The notes below the pieces were generated by a model that searched no databases, had not been told where the DNA came from, and saw only the letters and a list, made by a program, of their open reading frames with translations. The translations under genes and the position numbers were made by a program. Below are positions 23,662-35,851 of a DNA stretch of 64,000 nt, in pieces (the first letter of the stretch is position 1; every line of letters begins with the position of its first letter). Origin of the DNA: Gossypium raimondii (Eukaryota > Streptophyta > Magnoliopsida > Malvales > Malvaceae); contig NC_068575.1 in assembly GCF_025698545.1 (NCBI RefSeq), positions 53,949,980 to 54,013,979 on the forward strand, in the 5' to 3' direction.

Positions 23662-24645
23662 ATCTGTATTGGTTTGTAAATTTTGTTTCTTGAAAAAGCG
23701 TCATAATAATTAGATTTGAGTAGTGCTGGAAACTCACATAATAATTTAATTTGGGTGTAATTGTTTATAATTATACTTTTCAATTCTTAAGAAGAAGGAT
23801 GAGAATTAAAGTAATTAACAGCTAACTGCATTCAAAACTAATTTTAAAAATTATTTTATGCAAGTTATAAAATTATATTATAAGTATAAACACATATAAG
23901 TGTTTAGAATGGTTATAGCAAAAATATATATATTATAAAAATAATTTGTGTATTTATAAAATTATAACAAAAATATATATTATTTAAATTCTAAAAAATT
24001 CTAAAGTTATGGTCAAAAATTTGTTTTTTAATTGTTATAAAAATGTTATAATATATTTATTTATAAAAGTTATTATCAAGTATGGACATAATTTATTTAT
24101 GTATCCTTGTTATATATTATAATTATATATATATACTTATTCATAAAAGATATTATAGTTTTTATCATAATTTATTTATAAAAATAATTTTCTAAAATTA
24201 TGACAAAAATTATATTATTTATAATAAGTGTTATGAAAGTTTATAAAGGTTATATATATTATAAATTTTATATTTTTAATTTTATTTACGTATTATAAAA
24301 AGGCATATAACTTAATATAAGTGTTTTTCCAAATTAAATTTATATAAGTTTTTATAATTAAAGCTGCAAACTACTTGAACTGTTAACTCAAATATTATAA
24401 GGTCGATGTTGATTATGCAAATAGAAAATGTTTTCTTATACCGTATGTGGGGTATGATACTATTTGAGATAATGGTGCCAAGCAGGAACACCATAAACAA
24501 CTCGTAAATTCTTTAATTTAAAACATTCAAGACTTTAAAATGTGGTTGAAAATATATTTTTCGTTCTAGGAAAATATTTCTCGTATTAACAACTTTACCT
24601 TAATATAACATGAAAAAATGTTAAATTATACTAGCATGTTGCATA
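23662..24645. other. Very AT-rich intergenic spacer
   Basis: There are many short repeats of ATTATAAAAATA and TTATTTATAAAA type and no open frame of interest. No defined element ends were found. Confidence 0.6.
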
Positions 24646-24972
24646 TTTCATAATTTTGGTAGATAAGAATCTCGTAAAAACTTCTTTCGAGAAATAGGTT
24701 AGACCAAGCCACTTCTCAAGAACAATAGCTAAGGGATCTACTACTACCACTTGGATCTGGAACCTACATGTTGATCCTCACGATTTCGATAGCCATACCA
24801 GTGATTTGGAGGAGATCTCTCGCAAAATATTTAGTGCCCATTTTGGTTAACTCTCCATCATCTTTCTTTGGCTAAGCAACATGTATTTCCACAATGCTTA
24901 TTTTTCCAGTTATGAAGCATGGCTTAATGATCCTACTCACATTGGACCTAGAGCTTAGGTGGTTTGGCCAAC
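24646..24972 (+). pseudogene. Plastid insert (NUPT): psaA 5' part
   Basis: The plus-strand frame reads as decayed PsaA of photosystem [74 protein letters not shown] and VVWP. These match residues of about 10-135 of chloroplast PsaA in order. Three in-frame stops (FEK*, HFG*, RA*) and several replacements show it is a dead nuclear copy. Similarity ends abruptly after VVWP. The intact gene is plastid-encoded. Confidence 0.92.
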
Positions 24973-25641
24973 TTCAATTATAAGTGGAATTGAGATGATC
25001 TATACTTAGCACATGGAAGAAGGAAATCTTGATGATCTTAATGATGCAGATTCAAATTTAGATAATGATAAACCCAGGCAATGACTAATAGATGATGATA
25101 GTAAGCTTATGTTAAATGCTAAGGAGGGAATAATCATATAGATATGTACCAAAACAATTAGATAAAATTGCATCTAATGTTTATTTTTCTTGTTATTTTA
25201 TTAGTATCATTTTATCAACTACTTTTTAGACTAATATAATGCATATGAGTATTTTATTTTAATTTTGTTACTTGCTTATAAAATATTTTTATCATGCTAA
25301 TAATTTTTATAATAAATAGTATTTTTAAACAATATAAATTATGTAACTATGTAATTACAATTTGTACTACCAAACATGACATAGAGAATTACAATGTAAT
25401 TACACCCTATCACTAAACATGTATAGGAAATTACAATTTTTCTAATTACTACTCTAAGAGTAGTAATTACGCTTTCATTCAATTACTCTGTGTTGTCCAA
25501 ACAATTTTAACTTTACTTTTCTTTTAGTGTAACTTTTGGTTTGTCTTGACTTATATCATTCGAGATATGATATACATGTCGACAGAAATTAAATTAAAAA
25601 AAATCTTTGATTTGTTTTATCTATAATGGTCATATTAGACT
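24973..25641. other. Intergenic, AT-rich
   Basis: This is the spacer between the psaA insert and the putative Pack-MULE. The string HMEEGNLDDLNDADSNLDND follows the plastid insert in an open frame of unknown origin (25012-25085). The 25345-25500 part has AATTAC-rich inverted segments that could be an old MITE. Confidence 0.45.
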
Positions 25642-25650
25642 AACAAAAAA

Positions 25651-27070
25651 AAAGTAAACTATCAAAATAGTCACATTTGTTTGCCTCAAATTACATTTTA
25701 GTCACTTATGTTTGAAATGTTACGTTTTAGTCACATCATCGGGTTGTAACGTTTTAGTCACTAAGTCGTTAATTGTTGTTAACAATGTAACGGTAAGTTG
25801 ACGTGGCACGTTAAATCATTATTTCAAATGAAAATTTTAGGTTAAATTATACAATTTGGTCCGTATATTTTTTCATTTTGAACAATTTAATTTTTTTTCC
25901 TTTTATGTTCTTTTAACTTTCTTTTTTTTTCTTCATTTTCCATTTTCTTCTGTTTCTCATTTTGTTTTCCTCCTTTCTCCATTTCTCTTAATGTAATTTT
26001 TCTATATTTTTCATTTGTTAAAACTAAACCCTATACTTTTATTTTTTGAACAATTTAATTTTTTTTCTTATTATTTATATGATATCTATATAAACACTTG
26101 ATAACAGTGAGTTTTAACATCATTTTATTCTTCATTGTTGTTTTTTCCATCGATACTAATGTCCACCCTCACTGTAAGACTACTACGAAAGCACCCATTA
26201 CAACTATTGCCAACTTCAAAATAAAAACAAATTGACTAAGAGAAATCGTTTTGCATAAATTGGAAAAAGAAAACATAAAAAGCAAACAATACGACAATAA
26301 TGAAACCGAAAGAAACAGTAGCAGAAAAGGAAAAAGGAATTGATCGAAGAAATATGAATGACACATTTAAACCCTTCATTAAAATTAGCGGCTACTGCGA
26401 GGACACATTTAAGCACCGCCGCTGCCGCCATATCTGCCTCCACCACCATCGCCACCCTGCCTACATTCCCATGCTAAATGGCCTATCTCACCACACTTAT
26501 AACATCCTCCACCACTTCCACCGTATCCGCCTCTCCTTCCCCCTCCACCGATCTGCCGCCGCCGCCACTGTGTCTGAATTTGAAGGAGCAACTAACAGGG
26601 TTGCCGTTGGGGCCAGTAACCTCAACAGCCTTGGGGTGACCTTCAAAAGACTCGACAACGTACTCGACCTCTTCACCATCAGCAAGGCTACGGTAACCCT
26701 CAGAACGGATGTTTTAACAAATGGAAAACATAGAAAAACTATGTTAAAAGAAATAGAGAAGGGAGGAAAACAAAGGGAGAAGTAGAAGAGAATGGAAAAT
26801 TAAAAAAAGGAAAGTCAAAAGAACATAAAAGAATAAAATGCTCAAAAAAAATATAGGGACTAATTGTATAATATAACCTAAAAATTTCATTTGAAATTAT
26901 GATTTAACGTGTCACATCAATTTACCGTTATACCGTTAACGATAATTAACGGTTCAGTAACTAAAATGTTACAACACGATAATGTAAGTGACTAAAACGT
27001 AACATTTTAAACATAAGTGACTAAAATATAACTTGAGGCAAACGAGGGTGACTATTTTAATAGTTTACCA
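25651..27070. mobile_element. Putative Pack-MULE with ~230-bp terminal inverted repeats
   Basis: The left end (GTAAACTATCAAAATAGTCAC) and right end (GTGACTATTTTAATAGTTTACC) are inverted copies, and the similarity extends inward about 230 bp past a shared 'cgtggcacgttaaatcat' block. Flanks AACAAAAAA at 25642-25650 and 27071-27079 give a 9-bp duplication, though in low-complexity sequence. No transposase is present. The interior contains a fragment of a cold-shock/zinc-knuckle gene (minus strand), which makes it a Pack-MULE candidate. Confidence 0.75.
26160..26718 (-). pseudogene. Captured fragment of a cold-shock-domain / CCHC glycine-rich RNA-binding protein gene
   Basis: On the minus strand from 26717 the frame reads IRSEGYRSLADGEEVEYVVE then GHPKAVEVTGPNGN, which is the second half of a plant cold-shock domain. 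In a shifted frame a glycine-rich part with the knuckle [14 protein letters not shown] (CX2CX4HX4C) and further GGGG runs follows. This is the layout of GRP2/CSP-type RNA chaperones. The first half of the cold-shock domain is missing and the frame shifts between the parts, so it is not functional as that protein. Sequence 26160-26400 looks like its 3' UTR. Confidence 0.8.
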
Positions 27071-27079
27071 AACAAAAAA

Positions 27080-27950
27080 TGAGTTAATCAACATCGAGAG
27101 ACATTAAGTTCTTGAACATTTAAAGTATACAGAATGAATTTAAAACAATAAGAAAAAAAATGAAATTTATTGTATTGGATTCTTTCATGTTTCAATTTTG
27201 CTATATTTTCGATCAAATTCAATTGATAAATTTGTTTTTTAGTTTTTAGGTGGAAGGGTTACAAAGAAAGAAAAACTATAAAATGATCAAATTACACTAT
27301 ATGTAAATGTTTAGGGTTAATTTTTTAAAATTAAGACTAAATTTACATAATGCATAAATATTTAGAATTAAAATTATTGTAATACCAATTTTAAAACTGA
27401 CACATCGTGATTGTAAGAAAAGATAAAATTAAATAATTAAATTATATTTTATAAATTTTTATAAGTAAATAAGTAAAAAGAAATTTAGCAGAGTAAATAA
27501 TATAGTTTACCCTTGTATCAATTCATTTTCATAATATAATAACTAAAAATCATTTCATCACGAGAAATTTTCGTTTTATCATTTTAAACGAGGCAGGGGA
27601 GAGTAAAACATTTTGAAGTGCTTAACTCAAATTATGAAAGCTGGTCAGATCTGATTAACAAGGAAAATTGAAAGTTATGATCGATCTTAACGTCGACTCG
27701 AGCACCACCAAATTCAACTTCTGAAAAAATCATTAACAACCACAGGACAAATTCCATAATACGTACGCCGGTACGCACAGAATTTGACTGATTACCAGCT
27801 CAGAGGTGCGAGTAATCACACTCGATATTTCCTCTTGAAGATAACACAATCTCGCCAACCTCCCTACTTTCAACTTTCAATCGCTAGTTATTTTAATTCC
27901 AGCGCCTTTTTCTTCCCATCCCTCTCGCTCGCCTGGCCCCACCACCAATC
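27080..27950. promoter_or_regulatory. Upstream region of PPO1
   Basis: AT-rich spacer becomes less AT-rich near 27640-27950 just before the PPO1 start, where promoter and 5' UTR should lie. No gene is seen. Confidence 0.4.
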
Positions 27951-30900
27951 ATGACGGCTCTAATCGACCTTTCTCTTCTCCGTTCCTCGCCCTCCGTTTC
28001 CCCTTTCTCCATACCCCACCACCAGCATCCGCCCCGCTTTCGTAAACCTTTCAAGCTCCGATGCTCCCTCGCCGAGGGTCCCACGATTTCCTCATCTAAA
28101 ATCGACGGGGGAGAATCATCCATCGCGGATTGCGTCATCGTTGGAGGTGGTATCAGTGGACTTTGCATTGCTCAAGCTCTCGCCACCAAGCACCGTGACG
28201 TCGCTTCCAATGTGATTGTGACGGAGGCCAGAGACCGTGTTGGTGGCAACATCACTACCGTTGAGAGAGATGGATATCTGTGGGAAGAAGGCCCCAACAG
28301 TTTTCAGCCCTCCGATCCTATTCTAACCATGGCCGTAGGTTTCTCTTAACCTACATTTTCCCGAATTGCATTTTCGTAATTCTTTTCGTATTACTGTAAT
28401 TAATTATGCGATTTGTTTTATATTTTGCTGCTCAATCGCACTTCATTAAACCAGGAATTTCAGGTCACTAATTATGTTAGTGTCCATATGAATGTGTATG
28501 TGTGTTTATTGTTGTAGGTGGATAGTGGATTGAAGGACGATTTGGTTTTAGGTGACCCTAATGCACCGCGATTTGTACTATGGGAGGGAAAACTAAGGCC
28601 TGTGCCCTCCAAGCCAACCGACTTGCCGTTTTTTGATTTGATGAGCATTGCTGGAAAACTTAGGGCTGGGTTCGGGGCTATTGGCATTCGGCCTCCTCCT
28701 CCGGTTTGTCCACTTTACTTTTCTTATAAGCTTTTTTCTTTCATTTGGTTATGCATCAAAAGTATAACGTTGTATATGCATAATGTTTGTATATATTGAA
28801 GGTTCTCATATAGCAGAATTTTGACAAAGGTGACAGGGTTATGAAGAATCGGTGGAGGAGTTTGTGCGCCGTAATCTTGGTGCTGAGGTTTTTGAACGCT
28901 TTATTGAACCATTTTGTTCAGGTGATGATTGATATCTTTATTCTCTATTATTTATTCTTTTTTTCAAGTTTTTTCTTGTAGGAAACATTTGTTATTTAAT
29001 CACTTCTGCGCCGAGCGCCAATTATTATATTCTTTTCAGTCTAAATTACCTTGTCATCATGGCTTGTTAATTGTCCTTAATATCTACGGGCTCTACTGGT
29101 CCTTTCATATAAAAATATTTGGGACATTTCTCTGTTTTATTTGCATTGTTATCAGTTATCACATATATATTTGGGTTAGTTCCGTGGGGTCTTGTTTAGA
29201 TGCATGTTGATTCCATTCTTTTTATGTGTTCACTTATCTGTAAAGATGTACTTAATATTTTGTTTTCTTAAGACATTTTCAACCAATAAGTTATACCCTC
29301 AGTTTATTACTGGTACAATAGTGAACCACCTTCAATTTAGCATTTTCTGATCAAGAAGTTCTTGAACCTAGGACTGATATTTAAGGTCTTGTTTTCTTTA
29401 ACCACTTCTCAATTGTTATACTTGAAAAGTTGTTATTGCTGCAGGTGTTTATGCAGGGGATCCTTCAAAATTAAGCATGAAAGCAGCATTTGGAAGAGTA
29501 TGGAAGCTAGAAGAGATTGGTGGCAGCATCATTGGTGGCACTTTCAAGACAATCCAGGAGAGAAATAAGACACCTAAGCCACCCAGAGACCCGTAATTTT
29601 GAATATACTGATGCTTCTTTCGTGATATTTATTTCCATCACCCTGAATAGTTATCTTGCAGGCGTCTGCCAAAACCGAAGGGCCAAACAGTTGGATCTTT
29701 TAGGAAGGGACTTACCATGCTGCCCGAGGCAATTGCTAACAGGTGGCCTTGTCTCTATAATAGCTATAGCCTCTGTAGTGGTTCTAAATTGTCAATATGC
29801 TTTTATGCCCATCTTTACATTTCAGGAATGAGGGTCCTAATTAGTTGTCTTGAGTTGGCAGTTTGGGTAGCAATGTAAAATTATCTTGGAAGCTTTCCAG
29901 TATTACCAAATTGGGCAATGGAGGGTATAACTTGCAATTTGAAACACCTGAAGGAATGGTATCTCTTCAGAGTAGAAGTGTTGTAATGACCATTCCATCC
30001 CATGTTGCCAGTAACTTGTTGCATCCTCTCTCGGTATGTTTCATATCTTCCTACTCCTTGCTAGACAACTTTTTATAGATGCTATTAGCATCTAGCATAG
30101 AGGATTCACTCATTTATGTTGCAATGTCTAGGATGCTAAATTATTAAAAAGCAAGTTCGTCTGCCTCTATCTATATAGTTCTTCTCCTAAATTTGACAGA
30201 GCACACTCTTGGCCAGGCTTGGACTACTGAATTGGGCGTCTTTTATGTGGTGTGTCAGTATGCTGAATGATTGAAGATATTCTACTTTGTGCAAGTCCAC
30301 TTTCTTGAAAAATGTTCCATGTACTCTATGTTGTTTGTGGATCTGCTATACTTTCTTGGTATACTAGTAATGTGTATTCAATACCTAAAAGTAACTTTTC
30401 CCAACAAGGGAAAATGTCTGAAGGAAATTGTTCTCTAAAAGAGTTATTGAGGCCTTGTTCTTAACTAGTTTAGTTGACTTCAGAGTTTTACTATTATTTC
30501 TCTGATCCAGTTTTGTGTCCTCTTTGCAGGCTGCTGCTGCAGATGCATTATCCCAATTTTATTATCCTCCAGTTGCATCAGTCACAGTCTCCTATCCAAA
30601 AGAAGCCATTCGAAAAGAATGTTTGATTGATGGTGAACTTAAGGGGTTTGGCCAGTTGCACCCACGCAGCCAAGGAATCGAAACTTTAGGTAACTCCATT
30701 CTTCCTAAAGTAACATATCTAGTATCATACTGAATTTGTTTGCAGTAAAAGTTCGCTTTTAGAAATTTGATTGATTAACAAAACAACTTGCAGGGACGAT
30801 ATACAGTTCATCACTTTTCCCCAATCGAGCTCCATCTGGCAGGGTGTTGCTCTTGAACTACATAGGAGGAGCTACCAACACTGGAATTTTGTCCAAGGTA

Positions 30901-31477
30901 GACATCTTTTAAGATCTATAATTTGAGTTTTTGTTGAGGACAACACAATTTTGGATAAGGACAGAGATTGTGGTAGATGTAATCCCTCTAGAGGGTATTA
31001 AAGACCTGTATGATCATGGAATAATTACCCGGTCTGCCAGCAATCTTTAAATATAGGATGGTCAAGATTATTGAAGGTCCAAATTTTTTTCACTAACTAT
31101 GATTTGTCACATGAACCTACAAATAATGTTTTCCATGATTTTGCATGATACTTACTGATGCTGTATTTTTCCTGCAGACTGAAGGGGAACTTGTAGAAGC
31201 AGTTGATCGTGATTTGAGAAAAATGCTTATAAATCCTAATGCAAAGGATCCTCTTGTTTTGGGTGTAAGAGTATGGCCAAAAGCCATTCCACAGTTCTTG
31301 GTTGGTCATTTGGATCTCCTTGATAGTGCAAAAATGGCTCTCAGGGATTCTGGGTTTCATGGACTATTTCTTGGGGGCAACTATGTATCTGGTGTGGCAT
31401 TAGGTCGGTGTGTGGAAGGTGCTTACGAGGTTGCAGCTGAAGTGAAGGAATTCCTGTCACAATATGCATACAAATAA
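27951..31477 (+). CDS. PPO1: Protoporphyrinogen IX oxidase, chloroplast (PPO1/HEMG1)
   Basis: Nine exons join without frame conflict: 27951-28334, 28518-28703, 28837-28921, 29445-29592, 29662-29742, 29862-30033, 30530-30689, 30794-30897 and 31178-31477. They give 1620 nt and 539 residues, against 537 in Arabidopsis PPO1 as I recall it. Residues 1-45 are rich in S, P and basic residues, as in a chloroplast transit peptide. Next is the FAD-binding dinucleotide motif [17 protein letters not shown], then EARDRVGGN, then the PPOX core ([33 protein letters not shown]), ending [22 protein letters not shown]. The enzyme oxidises protoporphyrinogen IX to protoporphyrin IX with FAD and oxygen, the last step shared by haem and chlorophyll synthesis. 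All introns are GT-AG. The gene looks intact. Confidence 0.96.
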
Positions 31478-31925
31478 TATTGAAATTCTTGTCAGGCTGC
31501 AAATGTAGAAGTCAGTTATTGGATAGTATCTCTTTAGCTAAAAAATTGGGTAGGGTTTTTTTTGTTAGTTCCTTGACCACTTTTTGGGGTTTTCATTAGA
31601 ACTTCATATTTGTATATCATGTTGCAATATCATACTCGATAGCAGTGTTAATTTTCTCATCCCATGATCAGTACCGATACTAGGCATTTGAGGCATCACG
31701 TATCAAAACATTTCATCTTCCTAACATTCTCTTTTACCGTTGATCATACATGCTGTTTATCAAGGTTGCTCCTGTTCCTCTAGAAAGGGCTTGAGTTAGG
31801 GCTAATTGCTTTGATCAGTCAAGCTGACAGGTTCAATAGGTCATAATTGGTTCTTGAATAGCGGATTCTTGCTGCTGGTCTCTTCCGTTTCATGTAATCC
31901 TAACACCCAAGTCCCTTAATTGGGT
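31478..31925. other. PPO1 3' flank
   Basis: This contains the 3' untranslated region of PPO1 and ends at a TIR element. No other feature was recognised. Confidence 0.5.
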
Positions 31926-32947
31926 TTAAACAACAAAATGGTACGTAACTTGTACTAGTTTTTTCAAATTGGTACTTAAATTATTTTGGTCAAAACTGGT
32001 ATAAAATTATTCAACTGTTACTCATTTTACCTCAACTGTTAGTCCGGTTAGAAAATTTTTTTTATTACAACTTGTCACGTAGACTTTATTCATTTTACAG
32101 CATTTGTTTTAGTGTTGATTTTATCATATTTGCTTATATTTTTTTCTCATCAAACAATTTTTACCAAATTTTCTTACATTTTCTCATCTTCAAGCTTTAA
32201 CTACTTCTATCATCTTCAAGCTTCCGGTCCTCTTCGTTCTTCACCAGATTCTTTCCTTATACAATGAGGTAGAAAACCCAAAATGATCTTTAATTAAAGA
32301 GAACGCATAAAAAAGAAGAAGTCAAATCTTCACTTCCATAGAGATTCCTAAAAAAGAAGAAGCAGTTTTTGAATAATGAAAAAGTAATTGAGATCAATTT
32401 GTAGATTTGTTCAACTAAAATTTTTGGCTCGTTTTCTTCTTCTCTTTCTTTTCTTTGTTTGAGCACCAAAAGCATTGCTATTTCTTTTGAATCGATTCAT
32501 TATTGCTGTTTAACTCGATTCTTTTGAATAGATTCAAATGTCAATGCCATTTTAGTATCTAATCCTTTAATTCCATTAACATTTCAGTAACAAAAAAAAA
32601 AAAAACTTATAAAATGGAAACACCCCAAAACAAACGGTGAAGAAAGAAGAAGATTGAAAGTTTGAAGAAGGTAGAAGTAGTTGAAACTTGAAGATAATAA
32701 ATGATGGAAGCTTTGTACAATGAAGCAATCAATTTTTTGTTAGTTGTTTGGTTGATGAGAAAATGTAAGATAAAAATTATTTGACAATAAGAAAATATAA
32801 GAAAATTTGGTAATACGTGGCAAGTTGTGATTGATTAATTTTTTTTTTCTAATGGTGCTAACAGTTAGATAAAATAGGTAACAATCTAATAGTTTAGATA
32901 CTAATTTGAGAAAACTAATATAATTTAAGTATAATTTTGTTGTTTAA
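31926..32947. mobile_element. TIR element without coding capacity (~1.0 kb)
   Basis: The ends are TTAAACAACAAAAT and ATTTTGTTGTTTAA, a perfect 14-bp inverted pair. Similarity between the arms goes on for about 150 bp (e.g. AACTGTTA...TTAG, acttgccacgt). No target duplication was found, so the superfamily is unclear (MULE-like by arm length). The interior is non-coding. Confidence 0.7.
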
Positions 32948-34299
32948 TGTTTGTTCTTTTGGAAGCCGAATGAGGAGTCATTCTAAAATTATTGCCAAGA
33001 AGAACATGCCTTGTGTTTTATTTCTCACCCAAAGTTCCCTTCTGCATGGAAATTTCTAGTTAGGTTTTTAAGGAAAGCTTCATGTTTAGCCTGAGACTGG
33101 GCGGCAGATTTCTTTTTTTTTTCTTTTTATTTTTGGTCATCGCTCATGAAGCAAAGGCACCTAAACTTATTGACGCTTTAAAAACGGAGTAATAATTTCA
33201 AAATAAAAGTCATTGAAATTAAAAAATTATAGGGAAAAAACCAGGGAAGAAAAAGTTTTAGCGCAAACCCTAAAATGGGATAATGCCCTCACCCCGGCCT
33301 ATCCTTGACAATTTTTGTATTCTGAAATATAAAGCAATAGCGACAATACTTGATTAAAAAACCCCCCACAAATTAACTGTAAATGAGGAAAAAAGTTTTT
33401 TTAAATAATATTAGAAATTTTAAAATTCGAATTTAGATGTCACTATTTCGTTGGCATGTTAAAAAACCTTTAGGTTCTAACAGTAGTGTGTTTAAAGGGA
33501 CAGAAAACAAGTGCAGGGAACAGTAAAACAAAAGGTTTCCCATCCCATGGCCCTTCGAAGCTAACATGGATTTGGGCAAGAAATGGTGGGGGACATCAGC
33601 TTTTGCTTTTGGTGCAAGCCAATCTTTCTTGTTCCCCTTTTTCTTAGAGTTAATTATTAACGTGATAGATACACAACGATGATAACCAAACCTTTTGTTT
33701 TTAAGGTAAAACAAGAGTCCCCTTTCCACGTGGGGAAAAAGATTTTGTTTTAAAAAGAACAACAATTGGAGTTTGAATGCATAACTTCATCATGATATCT
33801 TTTAAATTCTGTTTTATGGAAAATATAAATAATAATTAAAATAATTATATAATAAATACTATTTTACCATATAAAATTACTAATATTTCAATTCAAATAT
33901 GGTTTATCAAAAGAAAAATCAAACATTTATGCTATGAGGTGGTGACTAAATATAAATGCGGAAGGCTATAAAATTACCCGTGTGTTGTGCATGAACCCTT
34001 GAACTTGCACACAAGAGAAGCAAACGCAAAGCAGAACCCGCACATGGAGCCTCCTTGAATTAAACTCCCAAGAAACAAAAAGTTAAAATCATGAGATAAG
34101 ACGTATACATGTCGGCTGCTCTGACGACATATCATCCCAACCATGGCCAGGAATATGAAAGAACTGCCTCTCTTGATTCTCTACCAATACTTACTACCAC
34201 TGTTTTCCATTATATATCCAGTATTTCCTTCTCTTTCTGGTTATTTAAACCAAAGGTGGCGGCTTTTGTTCTTCGGTCTTCGTTCCCACATCTCAGAAA
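32948..34299. promoter_or_regulatory. Spacer and upstream region of the Aux/IAA gene
   Basis: No gene is recognised. The frame at 33765-33433 has no family features. The 300 bp before 34300 should contain the Aux/IAA promoter and includes TGTCGG at 34110-34115. Confidence 0.45.
34110..34115 (+). promoter_or_regulatory. Possible auxin response element TGTCGG
   Basis: TGTCGG is the high-affinity variant of the ARF-binding TGTCNN site. It lies 185 bp before the Aux/IAA start codon. A single hexamer can occur by chance, so this is only suggestive. Confidence 0.3.
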
Positions 34300-35117
34300 A
34301 TGAGAAGGGCAATTAGTTATTGTTCATCTTCTATAGGGAGCAGCAACCACTTTGATTCCTCAAGCACTGCTACTGCTGCTTCTTCCTCCTCGCAGAGGGA
34401 CCATAACACCGATCTTAGCCTTGGTCTTAGCATTTCAACCTCTCCTCTTTATGCAAGGTGCGTGTTTAGTTATTTACTCACCATCATCTTCAAAAGAAAC
34501 ACTACCATTTGTTTTGGGTAAATTGGTACGTATACATGTATATCAGGAAGCAAAGATCGCCAATAAAGCCGCTGCTAAGGCTGGAGCTTGCCGAACAAGA
34601 TGAGTGCAACAGCGCTACTTTTTATGTCAAGGTTTACATGGAAGGAATTCCTATTGGTAGAAAAGTAGACCTGTTGGATCGCCGGAGTTACTGTGACCTG
34701 ATAAAAACTCTTGAACATATGTTTAATACAAACCTCATATGTTAAGTTTCATCTTTCTACTTCTTTTGTTTCCTTCGTTAAAAAGGCAACAGCTGTTTTT
34801 TCTTTTCCCCCTGAACAAAAGTTTTGGCAAATCCATGCAGGGGCTGAGGCTGAGGTGAATGGTGATCATTTCGAGGAATATCATGTACTAACATATGAAG
34901 ACAAGGAAGGGGATTGGATGATGGTTGGTGATGTTCCTTGGCAGTAAGTAAACAACATTTACATATGTCAAAATTCTGTTATATCTTATATATGGTGATG
35001 ATGGTCATTCCTTATAGTACACCACAGCTGAAGCTGTTCAATCTATGCATGTACTGTAGGATGTTCTTGTCAGTTGTGAGGAGATTGAAGATAAGTAGAT
35101 CAAGTGCTGAACTTTGA
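34300..35117 (+). CDS. IAA20-like: Aux/IAA protein without degron (IAA20/30/31 type)
   Basis: Four exons (34300-34457, 34547-34740, 34841-34943, 35060-35117) give 513 nt and 170 residues, with all phases matching. The N-terminal part is serine-rich with the EAR repression motif DLSLGLSIS near residue 39. The PB1 (domain III/IV) part follows: [34 protein letters not shown], then [20 protein letters not shown] and [11 protein letters not shown]. The domain II degron core (GWPPV) is absent, as in Arabidopsis IAA20, IAA30 and IAA31. Such proteins repress ARF-activated auxin genes but are long-lived because TIR1/AFB does not recognise them. Adjacency to ASY3 in Arabidopsis (At2g46980-At2g46990) favours the IAA20/30 lineage. 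Confidence 0.92.
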
Positions 35118-35851
35118 TAAAAAAATTGTTTTTCTTTTCTTTTTGGTGGAGTGAAAATCAATAGGAGATGCGTAGGCAGAAAATATATGGTGAGATATGT
35201 TTAGGGTTTTTTCTAAAAAAAAATGTAACATGGACATACTAGAATGATTGAGTAACAAGCACCAGTCTTGTCTTTTGGTTGCAAATCTTTTATTGGTGAT
35301 GGATTGTGATGTTTTAACTTAAGGAAAGCCTTTTAATATTCTTACCTATAAGTCTCTTGTGTACAATCTCTTCAATAGTATTTAGTATTTACAATAAAGT
35401 CTTCACTAGCTCAGTAGCTTGTTGTCCTTTGAATTGTCTTCTATTCCTCTCTCTTCAGCCCAATAGTCCACTTAGAAGGAATAGGCGAGTGAAGGCCTGG
35501 AAACTTTTAGTTCTTGAGCTGTGGCTGCACCAAATAAATTAGCTGATTCGAACGTCATTGTCAGTTTATGCTTTGACGTTTTCTTCTTATAACCATGCTA
35601 TTTGCCTGCATGTTTCAGCCTTGATCATTAACGTCGGATTTTAGAATAATCTATTCATAAAATCTCACAGAGAATCAACCCTAAAACAAAACAAAAAGAA
35701 AATTCCATTGAGAAAAACCCTTTGCTCTTCCGTCAGAATAAACATTTACTATTATTATGGAAATTACAATTGTATCACAAGGTCACAACAAACAAGCACT
35801 GCCCTGTTTTATTATACAAGAAGAAAACAGAGGTAGGGAACCCCATTTTTG
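35118..35851. other. Convergent spacer between Aux/IAA and chitinase
   Basis: The two genes point toward each other, so this holds both 3' UTRs. No additional gene is seen. Confidence 0.5.

Noticed and set aside
26300-26785. 161-codon plus-strand frame inside the Pack-MULE
   Set aside because: It is the antisense shadow of the captured cold-shock/CCHC fragment.
33433-33765. 110-codon minus-strand frame between PPO1 and Aux/IAA
   Set aside because: No recognisable domain or gene structure.
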